From positions 3,137,778 through 3,201,777 of the forward strand of contig NC_064449.1 of the NCBI RefSeq assembly GCF_023343835.1: a DNA stretch of 64,000 nucleotides, written 5' to 3'. The position numbers were made by a program, and so were the translations under genes. This stretch comes from Lagopus muta (taxonomy: Eukaryota > Chordata > Aves > Galliformes > Phasianidae). Shown piece after piece: positions 28,190 to 40,749 of the stretch. Each line of letters begins with the position of its first letter. Within the stretch, counting starts at the first letter, position 1. The notes beneath the pieces were generated by a model. That model was given only the letters and a program-made list of their open reading frames with translations. It did no database searches and was not told the DNA's origin.

Positions 28190-31100
28190 TCGGGCAGCGC
28201 CCTACACACCTAGCGTGTGTGCAGCCTGTCCTGTAGCTTATTTATTTTCTTTTCCCAGCCCGTTGCAGAAATGACTCATTCTGTAATAGCTGGGGCTGCA
28301 GCCGGTTCATCTGTAAGCTGGACGTCATAGCTGGCAGCTGCAAACTGCCTGCTAGGACTGCCAGAGGGGAAATAAAAACGTTTTCAGTAGCTTTACATTT
28401 TCAGGTTTAAAAATGTTCGTTTGACCTTTCCGTCCTTTTTGTGACGTGTGGCCATTTTATTCATGTGTAGGATAATGAGCTTTCAAATGGAGCGGCGCCA
28501 GCTCGGCCTCATCTTCAAAGCAGCGACGTGCCATCCATCAGAATGCTGAGTTGGAATGCAGCATGACCTTGTTTAGCAGCAGAGCAGCAGCAGTGATGTC
28601 AGTGGAGAGCAGCAGTGTGAAATGTTGCTCCTGTATGCACACGTATATGGCACAGTTCTGAAAACACAGGGTGCCATCGCAAAGTGCACCTTGTGCCTTG
28701 GGAGGTTTTAAGCTGGTAATAGGAATCTAAACGCTAGTGTTCTTTTCAAATAATCAAGTTGCCGTATAGTGACCTAACATGTCTTGCTATCCAGCAATCA
28801 TCTTAGTTATACTGGTTTGACATTTAGCCATAGACTGTTGTCTTTGTTACCTTATGACTTCCTGCAAGTCATTTTTCACAAATCTGTGCTTCATGCTACC
28901 TCTTCCACTTTACCTCTGGAACAATGACATTTTTAATGTATTTCTCACCTCAGAGCTACATATTTGGGCTCATTTCAAGTTATTAAGCCTGAAAGAGCTT
29001 TTAAAACCTAATTTACTGTCCACCACATACACAGCCAATTTGCTTTTTGGATTCCACTCAGGACGCTGTCATTGCCTATACCCCATCCACAACTGCAAAG
29101 TGTAAGAGTGATCAGCTCTGAAAAAGAAGTGCACCAAAGAGATTCCTTTTCATAAATTGTTCAGTCTTCATGCTAGTGCATTTTAGTAAAATTCCACACT
29201 GATATTTGGAACTCCATCTTGTCTAAAGATTTTGGACAAGTCTCAGTTGTCTGCCATCCAACTGCAGAGGAGAACTTAGCACTTCTTTGACTTTCCCCTT
29301 CTCCAGCCTACCTTGTACACAAATGCCATCTCTTATAAATGCCAAAAATCACTTATAAATAGCTACACTATTTCTAATGCCACTTGGGAAATTACTATAT
29401 CTGTTCATCAGTTTAGATTTAGCAAACAGGGGAAGCAACAAAGCTGAGATCTTTTTCTGAAGATCGTTTCTATATTGTGTTCAACTTACAAGGTGTGGCT
29501 GATTCTCCTTTCATCCCTTTGGGCTGGCATAGAACACCAATCCACAACCTGGCTGAGGAGATGGGTCATTAAATCTTTTACCTCATCCTCGTTAGGCTGC
29601 TCTTCTGCAATGAGAACATTACTTCTGGGTGTCCCACACAAAAGCCTGGATTTGTTAGACCAGCCAAATAAGTTGCACAGCCCTGCTTGGCTAAGAAGTC
29701 TGCCTGTCAGATAACTGTTCTCTCCACTGCCCAGGAGGTTCTACTAAAGCATGTTTCATGTTTATAACTCAATTTTCCATAACGAATTTGTCCTGGTTTT
29801 CGTACTGTTGAGTGCCTACAAGAAAGGAAGCTGGCGTTCCTTGGGACAGATTCATTTTTCTTAATAATGCAGGTGAGGGCTCAAGTTAGATGAGCTCCCT
29901 TCAGTAACATCCTTCAATACATACTTTTGCTAGAAGCAGCTGTGATCACTTAAGTAATACAGATTACATACTGACTTCTGTGTTGCTGTGTAAGATACTC
30001 ACATAAACAAGACTGTATACTTATGAAATGAAACAGCAAAAAATACAGTTGTGTCCAAACTGTTATCAAAGTGTTAGGGGAAAAAAAGAAAAAGATGAAG
30101 TTATGAAGGGTGTTGAGGAGACAGAGAAAAGCAGTGCAATTTCAGTAATTAAACCCATTTCTGGAATCTCAGGTGAAAAATACATTCCCTTTCAGGCCAA
30201 CATGTATTTCATTTTCCTTTAAGTCGGAGACTTAAAAACCTGAAACCTGAAGCCTCTGAGTGAAAGTGATTTCCTTCATACTTCTGACTTTTGAGCACAG
30301 GCAATCAGTATACTATGCCTAACAGCAAAGTTACACCTCGCTTCTTGATCTCATCAGCTACTCCAGTGAGTAACCTCACTTCACTTGAAGGATCATGAGG
30401 AAGCCTGTACAAAACAAGGGGTTATTCCCTGCAATTAAATGAGTAAGTTGATCAAAAACAGTGAATAGCTCTATGATTTTTGCTAATCAGGTCCCAATAT
30501 GATGCTCAACGTTTCAGCATCTCACCATGCATTGAACTGGGTACCATCTGTTTGGTTTTTTGTTTTTTAATAGAAGTAGGGATTCCCCTTTAATTCCTTG
30601 GCCAAAATTTCCTCCCTCATGCTGTTGTATACTGTGCCAAGGTGACTATGTTGCACTTACATAAAAGCAGAAGATCAGACAAGCAACTATGCTAACTCTT
30701 CACCAAGAACCTGATGCTCATTCTCATCCAAACTAGCATAGCCACATTTTAGTGGACAGGGAGATGCCAAATCCCTAACACCACCTCTCTGTGAACTTCT
30801 GTATGTACAGCAGCATCATTCTTAAGTGCCTTCATCTATGGAGCAGCAAGACACTTGTGACTGCTCCCTGCAAGCTAACTTCCTAAGACTTACCAATGGC
30901 TAGAAGGTAATAAGAAGGCTCATGCATCACAATTCTAGGAGCTGAGTGTGATGAAAAAACTCCACTCTTTTGTCCTACTTCAGAAATCTGCTGTTTCCAA
31001 TCTTAGTGCTACTCCATCTATTTTGGCTGGTGTCAATTTGCAATCTAAGCTTCCAGAGAACGTGGATCAAATAAATAAATCAAGTTTTTCAGAGACTTTT

Positions 31101-32987
31101 TGTTATCATTAAATGTTGTGGCTGGCCTTAAACCCAGCTGATCTATATAAAAATATTTTAATATGTATATTATTCCATCTTAGCTCTAGGCTTTTCCATA
31201 ACCCAACAGTAATTAAAAGGTATTTTAATAAACCAAGATCTATTTTTTTTTTCCTTAGCCTTAACCTGAGCACAGCTGGGTAACCACTTTCTGCATCAAA
31301 ATAATGCTTTGAACTTAGCTGATCTGTCTCCTCCTGTCTGTCTTCAACCCTCAATAATGAGCAGCTCTCACCTTTCATTATTGGGATCTAAATAATGCTT
31401 AGCTCCTTGCCACATTTTTTCCACTTTGTTTTCGCAGACTATTACAAAATATCCACCTCAGCTGTGACAGTCATGCACACCTATAGGAAAAATACACATT
31501 TGCACAGTACGTATTGAAAAATAACAGCAATGGAAGAGGCAAGTAACATCCTCTCCAGAGAAGCCTAGGAAGGCAAAGAGAAATAATCACTGGGAAAACA
31601 ATGACATTGTCTTTCCTCTGCAGTACTTTTAATTTCCTCTTTGTAATTTTTGGAAGAAGACCACTCTGCAATTATTCTCCTAGGATAAGCAGAAAGGAAA
31701 TGAAACTTTAGGACACCTATATGGTTTTCTTGGTGTTTCTTCCCTACACTTCCACTAGAAATTAGATACCGAGGTACATCTGATAATATTCAAGGTTATT
31801 CTGACTGAAATACTGAAGGCCTTTTTTGTTTGCATTAGCAATGTGCTCACGTATCACCAAAGTTTATCTTCATTACTTTTGTAATACAATGTTTCAGTTT
31901 TCTTTATATTTATACAAGTAGAATCCGTTAAAATAATGTTCTAAATAAACATGGTAGCCTTCCTACTGTTACATAGCCATCATCTATATTCTTAATTATT
32001 TAATAAAAGGCAAACAGATACCCGTGATGCTCTTCACACCGAATCCTCCAAACAGCACTCGGTGATTGTCCATGCCACCAAGCTCTAACATTACAGCCTT
32101 ATGCTGAATCTCCCTTTAAAGCCAAAACTGAACCATGCTGTTCTGGTGTGCCCAAAATGAAACGGTAACCGAGTCACCAACAATCCTTTTTGTAGGCAAC
32201 CTAAGCATTTGTAAAGGCAGCTACGTGGGGATCTCAGAATAACAAGGAATACTTGCATCTTAGACCTGCAGCCAATATTCCAAGCAATGCTGGCCTACTC
32301 TTCTCTAAAGAGTGTGGTCCCTACTCTCAAGCAATCAGGCTGTGAGCAAGTGATTAATAGAGAAAAAGGGAATTTCTAAGGTTAAAAGCCAAAATTCGTG
32401 AGGCACTTGTATAGAGAGTAAAGTCTGTACAGAGCTCAGGAAAGCATCTTTTACTGCTACTACTTTAAAGACATTTAAACTCTTGTCCTCTTATTCCTGA
32501 GCCTCACTCTTGGCTACAAGTTTCACATCTCTCTTGTGGTTAAATGCACCTCTTTCTTATGGTTAAATGAAACAGCATCTTTTGTAACTTTGCAATTACA
32601 CTGATCAGCACTTTCCCATTCAGTTGTGTGACCACAACTTATATTCAAATCTATTGCTAGATTCTCATCTCAAAGCCAAGGTGTCACCTGTACGTCTCCT
32701 TCCTGCCCACTGAATGATTTGGCAGTATTACTTTAAGTAGCCCAGTGGGAATCTCCCCAAACTGCACTCAACTGAGTGTTGTTCAGCCCTAAATGTACTT
32801 TATTTTAGCGTTGGATGAAGTTAAATGAGAAATGAGAGAACTCTTATGCCAAATCTGATGGTGTCAGATTTTTTTTTCTTAAAATGAAACTATTACTCCA
32901 GTAAAGCTTCATGGAGGTATTTTGCACAACTGCTGCCTTAAAACTGTAAAAGAGGTCTCACATTCGTAGAGAAAAGAACATCTTATA
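28190..32987. other. intergenic sequence upstream of CIT
   Basis: This is the left part of the CIT-BICDL1 interval. The first 350 bases keep some CpGs and CRE-like fragments (ACGTCA near 28322, GTGACGTG near 28440) and may still be promoter-proximal. The rest is AT-rich. No exon, RNA gene or dispersed repeat was recognised. Confidence 0.6.
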
Positions 32988-33520
32988 TGTAGGTTGCTCA
33001 GAAAGTAATGCCTCCTGTTTATTTCCATAGGAACTACAAAAAAGAGCACAGTAGCACTATTTATATAGCTAATTCTCAGCTACAAAACACTGTTTTTCAA
33101 TAGTCACCACCATTATCCATGCATTTTCACCAGTGATGACAACGAGTCTGCAAGTCACACTCATAAACATCTGCACCAATGGACACGACCCACTGTTACA
33201 CTGCTGCAATGCACCACCTCCCTGTGCTCGCACCCACTGGCAGACCTCCATAATCGTTCAGCAGGCATCCGTGGATGTCAGCGGGTGCCTTTTCCTCACG
33301 TGGAGAAACTTAATTCCCTGCTTTTTCCTTCATACACACCTCCATGTCAGACAGCATTTTGTCAGACAGCTCCTCTGCTCCCATCTGCCACAGCAGCAGC
33401 AGAATGCAGTGGGATGTTGGTGGGAAGGCTCAGCATCTACTGCTGCACCACCAACATCTGCCTCTGACGCTGTGGGCCAACAGCATAAAGTAGGAGGCGT
33501 TACTTTCAGAGCAGCCCTTG
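32988..33520. mobile_element. internally deleted mariner-like element (non-autonomous)
   Basis: Terminal inverted repeats pair 32992-33017 (AGGTTGCTCAGAAAGTAATG...) with the reverse complement of 33491-33516 (GGGCTGCTCTGAAAGTAACG...), about four or five differences in 26 bases. A TA dinucleotide flanks both ends (32986-32987 and 33521-33522), as expected from Tc1/mariner insertion. The 533-bp length is under half that of an autonomous mariner. I could not recognise a DDE/D transposase, so it is probably deleted and dead. The ends resemble the chicken Galluhop/Mariner1_GG group from memory. The 136-codon frame inside is not called as a gene. Confidence 0.75.
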
Positions 33521-36500
33521 TACCTTACACTGTCACTGTATGATGGCACAGTCGGGTCCCAGCAGTGGAGGCAGAAGAACACAGAAGTTTCTCCTTAGGG
33601 CAGGCAAGAATGAGAGACTGCAGGAAAGGAGCGCACCTGGGAACATCAGAAGCAAAAGCACCTTTAGCTACATGAAATTAAGCTGTGTCTTTCTCATCAT
33701 TTGTCCTCCACATCCTTTCACGTATTTATCATACAACAAGTATATCATTACTTAGAGGATAAATAATTTATTAATTTTTAGATGCGGTGAAAAGCAAATT
33801 ATCCTTGTCATCCCTCAGGCTTCCTTTTGTGCTATTATGGGAACACCCCTGATTTAAAAAAAAAAAAAAAAAGATTATCCCGTGGAAAGCAATTTATTAA
33901 AGCTCACGATCTGTCAAGACACATGAATATTGATGTGCTCACATTAGCACCCCCTGCAATAGCTGGAAACTGAATTTGTCATGACATAATGGGAATTGTG
34001 TGTTGCAGAGCAACAAGTGACAGGGGCTTAATTAAAGCAAAATTGACAAAGCATCCAAGCAATTACAATAAACATGCTGTTTTGGTTTAAGTGGAGCTAA
34101 AGAACCACTTGCATACTTTCTGTGACGTGGAAAATAAGGTAATACTGAGCTCTTTTAGAAGATAAAGCCTCAAACAATACAGGTACAGCTTATCATCAGG
34201 AAATTGGAGAGGATGGATCTGGTTACTGTTTGGAGTCTCATGGAATACACTGGGTTAGATGGATGCATGAGGAGTTCCAAGGCCTGCTACGTAAAAGCAA
34301 AGCAAAACTACTCACTTACACCTGTAGTATAACAGATACCTTCAGACTGAAGCATCAGTTAAGAACTAAAATAGGTTTTTTTTAAGTAAACCTGCTGAAG
34401 TTATGCAAACTCTTTTGAAGTGCCTCGTTACTAATTGTGGTGAGTTAATCTAAGATATAATGGTAGACTTGACTTACTCTTACAACTGGACTTAAAAGAA
34501 GCTCTGATTTTTAGCTTTCAAATATTTATTCCAACTATTGCAGTAAACAATAAGCTGTGCACAGCAGCTGTGCAGGATGGTGGCAGGCCTGAACAGAGTA
34601 TGAAAGAGCAACAGTAGCAGTAGTTCAGAGTAAAAATAAGAGCATCAGATGTGTCAATGACAGCTTTAATGTGGAAAGACTCTTCCAGGTAAGACTAAAA
34701 GGAATTCAGTTCTGATTGCCTGTCTATTTTTTAATTTGGAATCACGATTTTGGTACTTTACAGATTTAAGATGTTCTTGCTCTGAGTGGGTGTGCTCATT
34801 CCTGTCTTGAAGAAATCAGCCATGGCAGCCTACATGTTACTTTATTTAATTCTTCTAGAATTAGTTCTATACTGTTTGCTTGAAGGCCAAGAAATATTTT
34901 ACAGTAACTATTGTGGAATTCTGATATTTAAGCAGTTTTCCATTATAAGAATTGTGATGAGAAAGGATTAAGAGAAAGCGGTGACAAAGGGTGAGACAAC
35001 TTGATGTTCAAAGAGGGATTGAATGACATTTGCAGGCTGTGCTGCAGGTCAAGTTGCTGTTGGCCTGGCTCACGTTGCTTTCTTACACTTCTACATTTCC
35101 TTTGCTGTTCGGCTACAAGACCAAATGGAGAGGGGAAAAAATAAATGGTGGGAGATGGTTGCAGTGTTCACAGTCCTCCAAGAAGTTGCATCTAGCCATT
35201 TTTAACAGATGGGTGAATATTAAAATACTGGCTATGAAAGAAGAATGGAAACTCCAGATAAAAGAAGAGTTTCTGTGGAACGAATGATTCTTGCGATAGA
35301 AAAGAATGAGGACTACTTTTCTTAAAGCACTGCAGATGGACTTCCTTCCTTAGGTCTTAAAAATTAGTGTTTAATTAAAGGTGTTTTTATGCTTGTGTTT
35401 CAAATTCCTCTGTAACTGAGAGAATCATGTAAGTACAGAACTAGAATACGCTCTACCTTCCACTCATTCCATCACTCAGCCATCCAGTTTTCCTCAGAGC
35501 AATGAAAAGTCCTGGGCATTGACACTCTGAAATTTGAAATAGATCAGAAACCACATTTATGAATTGTTCCAGAGGGTGAAAAAACAGCTCATAGCAATTA
35601 CTTTCTTGGGGACAAAGACAGAGGTGCAGATTTCTTGGGCCATATTAAGTAATACGCTCATTAAACCTTATGATCATGAAACAGAAGTCAGTCAGAATTT
35701 CATGTCCAACAATTACTAGAAAAAAGCCCAACAGCCAACCTCAAAATGACAAATAAAAATGACAGAAAGTTCTAGACTGTGATTTGCCAGCAACCCTTTT
35801 AATGCTGACCACTGGCTGCTACTTAAAATCCTCCAGAAGACAGCAGGGAAAGCAGTGGGGAATGCTGAGTTCTGCATTAACTCAGTCCACCATGAAAACA
35901 GCAACAGGTATTTGGAGATGAAGGCTTTAGAATACAAGATGCTGGAATAAGAGTGTTTTCATGCTGGCTGTGTAGTCCGTTTGTCCTCTATCCTCTCAGT
36001 ATTCTGGGTTTCTTTGGGATGCCTCTTAGTATGCCAACAGCAAAAGATGATCCATCTCCTCGTTATTGTCAGTAAGCACAGCCATTCCTCTGCTGAAAAG
36101 AGCTCTTAAATCTACTGCTCCTCTGTTTCCCCAAGCTGGAATTCCTCAGCGAGGCGGCACAGCCACAGCAATGCTGGCAGTGCCAACAGCAGCCACCATG
36201 CAAGTGCTAAAGGATGGTGGTTCCTCAGCCCTTCTTCCCACCTCCTGGGCAAAAACAACATCCAGACTTTCAACAACTTTCAATAAACAGGATATGTATA
36301 AGTCACCAGAGGCATAAAAAGCCTGCTTCATGCACCCTCATGTGCAACGCCCAGCCGTGGTATGAAGAGGAAAGCACACTGCGTCTATCAGGAGTCCCAG
36401 CAGATCAGAAAATGGCAGCTGCTAAATAACATTTTTCTTCCCTGTCCGCTCTCTTGTCAGGAGCCACTTTTGCCCAAGCTGCCCATAAACTGTGGGCTGT

Positions 36501-37565
36501 TGGTGGATCGATGCTCTCTCGCATCGTTTGCTCAGTGCTTCGTGCCAGAACCACGGGACCGCAGGACTTCAGTTGTAAAAAAACAATCAATAAACCTGGG
36601 CAGCTTGTGATGCTCAGTGACAAATTCTCACTGCCTGTATGGCTATATTTTAATTTAGACAAAAATAGCCAACATCGCGCTTGCATGCAAAAAGTCATCT
36701 GCTACTTTTCTAACGTGCAATTCAATAATTCCTATAATTGATCTTCATTGACAGTTTATGCAAGCTCACTCACCCACACTGCACATATTGTGCTTCCTGA
36801 CATAATTCCCAACATAGGCTGTGATATTTCAACAGAGGAAGCTTGTTAAGTCAGGTCAAACAAAATAAAGAATCAGAATCTGCTGCAAGTCCTTACCGCT
36901 GTCTGCCTTTTCACTTCCCCCTCATCCAAACCCCCTCCAAACAAAAAGCCTGATGGTAATTTTCTAACGGGTCAAAAAATGCAAAACTGCCATTTTGCTA
37001 CATGTTAATGGGTTGCAATAGAAAAATACGTCATTTTTTCCCTGGACACCAGATTATTATTGTTGATCAGACGTAATTGCCAGTCTTTATTGTTTCCACA
37101 TGGTTTGATTTCCCCTGGAAGTGCCATATATGCCTTAGTGATACGTGGAATTAAAAGAATTCTAAATCAGTGCCCAACTAATGAGATGCTATTTCTGAGA
37201 TAGGCCAATAAAGGACATTTACCCTCCTACAGACAAAGCAAAACAAAAATTATGGCATTGATAATGGGTCTTCAGGTGTCTGAATGAGGGATATCTAATT
37301 TCAGGAAACACAAGTAATAGATCCATTTCCACTTACAATAATTGTAAATAAAGACAAACACAATGTTTCTGTTTTATAAACACAATTACTTTGCCAACAT
37401 TCTCCTACCCTTCCAAAAGACTCTTATGCTCCAAAGAACTGAGATATAGGAAGAGTTTAATGGAGTACCAGCTGATACAGAAAACTAACGGCAGCAGAAA
37501 CCAGGCAAAGTTGAATAGCAGCATATTAGGAATGTATGTATAATATTAAGAGAAATTTCAAAGAG
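33521..37565. other. intergenic sequence with possible conserved blocks
   Basis: No gene was recognised. A run of 17 A (33856-33872) precedes a repeat-free, TAAT/ATTA-rich block at about 33890-34120. A second block of that character lies at about 36740-37130. Both look like candidate non-coding regulatory sequence, but nothing in this window proves conservation. Confidence 0.45.
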
Positions 37566-37668
37566 TGTTGTACTGAGGGATGTGGCTTATTGGGGAAATG
37601 CTGGTGGTAGGTGAATGGTTGGACTGGATCATCTTGGACGTCTTTTCCAACCTTCTATGATTCTGTAC
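37566..37668 (+). mobile_element. CR1 LINE, short 3' UTR tail
   Basis: The stretch GGTGGTAGGTGAATGGTTGG, then ACTGGATCATCTTGG, then TTTTCCAACCTTCTATGATT is the characteristic last 100 bases of one CR1 subfamily in plus orientation. No coding part remains. Confidence 0.85.
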
Positions 37669-39920
37669 CAACATATATCAGACACCTTCGGTTTAACTTT
37701 CTGCAAATACAACTAAAACTTCAGCTTTTTAAACAAAGCATTAATTGAAGCTCAGAGACAGACACTCCTCCAAAGACTCCATTATTACAGATTTTGTTGT
37801 CAGCTTTAAAGACCAACGCTATAGCACCTGAGCAAACAACTCTCATAAACAACCTCAAGCTTTTCCCCGTTAGCTGGAGGTAATCTGCTGAGGTAACTTA
37901 CCAGCTGTGCAGCTGAATGACTGTCCAATTTCTGATGGCTATAACACTTCACCTCATTGAGCTGGTAACTCATCAGGAGAAAAAGGGAAGCAACCGAGGG
38001 CAACCTGAGTGCAGAGGCAATAAAAAGTCACAGTAGCTTGCTTTTACCATACCCACAGCAAGGTGCTGGGGAGGTTTCTGCTCAGAAGGATGTTGGCATG
38101 CTCCAAAGAGTAGCACAGTATTTCACAAGCTCTGCAGACATTTTATATGGAAGCATCTTTTTTCCCCCCACGGAGAAACTTCCAAAACACTGCACAACAA
38201 AAACATCTCAAGGACAAAGCTATAAATACTTCTGTTATTTGTATATAGGTTACCCTTTTGGAATAAAAAAAATGGAGTAACTTTGATACAGCATGCATCT
38301 TACCTACCACCGACAACAAGCAGCACAAAACTGACCCGAGAAATAGCAAGGATTGGTAGCTCTGGGCCAGACTGTGTGGTGTAGGCAAATCACACAGGCT
38401 CATTGGGTAGGAGCGTTCAAGCAGCACTTTAGGAAGTAGTTGCCTCATCTCTTTTGGCCTTTTTCAGCTGAAGTTTCTTCACTTCAGTGTAAGATCTGGG
38501 AGATAGAATGTATTTCTCTATGCAACATCCTCAAATCAAAGCAGTGAGTGGCAGTATAAAAATTAATGAAGCTCTTCATGAAGGGCTATAACTGACACTT
38601 CACGAGACTTCCGAAGCTTCTCCTCCCATCCAACAAGACTGACTTCATCTGGTTCTAAACATCTTGCCATGGAACATACTGGAAGCTTGAGAAACCAACC
38701 TGATCTCCAGGAGATGGAGAACCACACTGCAGAGCACAAGACATGCAAAAGAGCAGTCAGCCTAACCAGGCTGCGATGGAGAACCTGAGTTGCTGTAGAT
38801 ATACATCAATCCCTCTGCATCTAAGGCCAAAGGCTGTCAAGCAAGCAAAACGTGTGCTTGATCTCTATATCCTTTTAGAAGCCAAAGTGCTCATCAATCC
38901 CACTGAACAATATTTGGCCTCGTGTTTGTCACGTCTCCCATTTGGCACATTGCAGGTCACACTGCTGTCACATCCCATGGGAGAAGGGGGCTGTGAGCTC
39001 AGACCAGAGCTGTACCACACGTTCATGAATATCATTTCCAATGTGACTGAGCTCACCCAGCCTTTGCAGACAGGAAAATATTTGAAATAGGAAACAAGAA
39101 TAGAAGGTACTTTATTAAGGTAACATTCCTACCTAAATTTCACCCCCACATAGCTCATGTGTGGGTGAATATTAGATTTAAGCAGTTAATTGAATGCTGA
39201 ATATGTCAGTGACAAATAGGGTCTATGCGCTCCCTGAAACATCTCAGAGCATGCAGAGCAATAATATGGGAAAGGCAGGGCAGAAAGACAAAGGAAACTT
39301 TTAATCTTTGGGTTTATTTTTAGGTCATCTATTGAATGAAGCTTTGCCTTTTCCATCAGACACCCCCACCACGCAGCAGAGCAAAGATCCATCAACCCAG
39401 AGCATCACGGCTTTCTTCGTGGTGCTGCTTTTTCCACTTAATGTGGTTAGCTAATTAGATCTCCTCTGATCAATCACTGAATTACTGCTTCAAAAAGGCA
39501 TTGCGATCCGATGGGAGTGCCTCACAGCATCTGAGCACTTCGATTTTTCTGTCCTAACACATTTACAGCTAGTGTGAACTAGGTCCTCCCAGCAAGAATA
39601 CAGAAATACTTCTTTTAAATTACAAGCGTGATTTATCTCACAATTTAATAAGTGACCAATAAAGCTATTGTAATATGGTTTCTTTCCTTCCCCTTTCCTT
39701 TTTTGCACGCAAAGCTAACCTCTTACATGTTTTCCATGCCTCTTATGTTTTGATCTCAAGCTCTGCAGCTTCTTCTCAAGCTCATGTTCCATTCAGCTCT
39801 TTTAATACCATCAGCATCACACACCTGTGACTTCAGCTGTGATTACAGCTTTCCCTTCCTTCATCCTCGGGAGTCCACCCCAAAACAATAAGGAAATATA
39901 GTTCTCAGAAGAGCCTGATG

Positions 39921-39923
<3 letters not shown>

Positions 39924-39952
<29 letters not shown>
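39924..39952. repeat. (GT)n microsatellite
   Basis: About 14 uninterrupted GT dinucleotides followed by GAGATACAG. It is likely polymorphic. Confidence 0.95.
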
Positions 39953-39954
<2 letters not shown>

Positions 39955-40270
39955 ATACAGGGACATTTGGATGGAGCTGTGACAGCCACACACGCATGGT
40001 GACTTCCCAGAATATACAGGCCAAGGGGACTTCAGTCCTGCTGGCCCCACATGCTGAGATGTGCTCCCCTAGTGCTGCAGTGCAAGGGAGGTGAGAGGAA
40101 CAGATCCTAAAGCACCCAGAGCATCCCTATTAATTCATTTTTAATGTCACTATAAAGCAGTGACCTCAGGCTCAGCACAGGGCTGTACTGAGTTCCTACA
40201 CTAACAGCATAGCAGAAAAATGAGAGAGCTTCCAAAGTTATGCTCCTCTTAGTGATGCAAAGCACCAGAT

Positions 40271-40303
40271 AGGAAAAAAAAAAAGCTTTTTTTTTTTTTT
40301 CCT
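40271..40303. repeat. A-run/T-run near-perfect palindrome
   Basis: AGG + 11 A + GC + 14 T + CCT forms an almost perfect inverted repeat with essentially no loop. Confidence 0.85.
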
Positions 40304-40749
40304 CTTTTCTTTTGAGCAGTGGAAGTGATGGAAAATAATTTACTTTCTAATCCCAAAGAATGACATTTGCCAGATGCAGGCAAGCTGAACAGTGCTACAG
40401 AAAGTCCTGCAGTTGCCTTTCCAGAAGGATGGCGCAGTCTGCAAGTAATTAAACAGAAGCCAATATCCATAATTCAGCGATATGTCTCAGCTATTATTTG
40501 GCAATTTTTTCCCCTCTTGCAGTCTTATACATAACTATGAGCTTAAAATGGAAATTACTCATACTGAGCTTTATTTCGTTGTCAAATACTCTCATACAGC
40601 AACACGCAAAGCAAACAAACCTCTTTCCCTGCCAGCCCAAGCTGACCTGCACTCTTACAAACTCTTACTCTGCTATTCTGAGTTGGAATGTGCTACCTGC
40701 TATGTGGGCAGCAGGCCCCAGAGAGATGCATGCCAGTCTGGCAACCCTC

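Larger units (their letters stand above)
37669..40749. other. intergenic sequence
   Basis: No gene was recognised. It contains a GT microsatellite (39924-39952), an A/T hairpin (40271-40303), and a homeodomain-site-rich patch near 39436-39490 (GCTAATTAGATC, TGATCAATCA). Confidence 0.6.

Noticed and set aside
28270..28450. CRE-like fragments next to the CIT island, considered as a separate promoter
   Set aside because: Only half-sites were present (GACGTCA, GTGACGTG), with no clustering with other elements.
33133..33543. 136-codon plus-strand frame overlapping the mariner
   Set aside because: It lies mostly within the deleted element and runs across its 3' terminal repeat. No transposase motif is visible.
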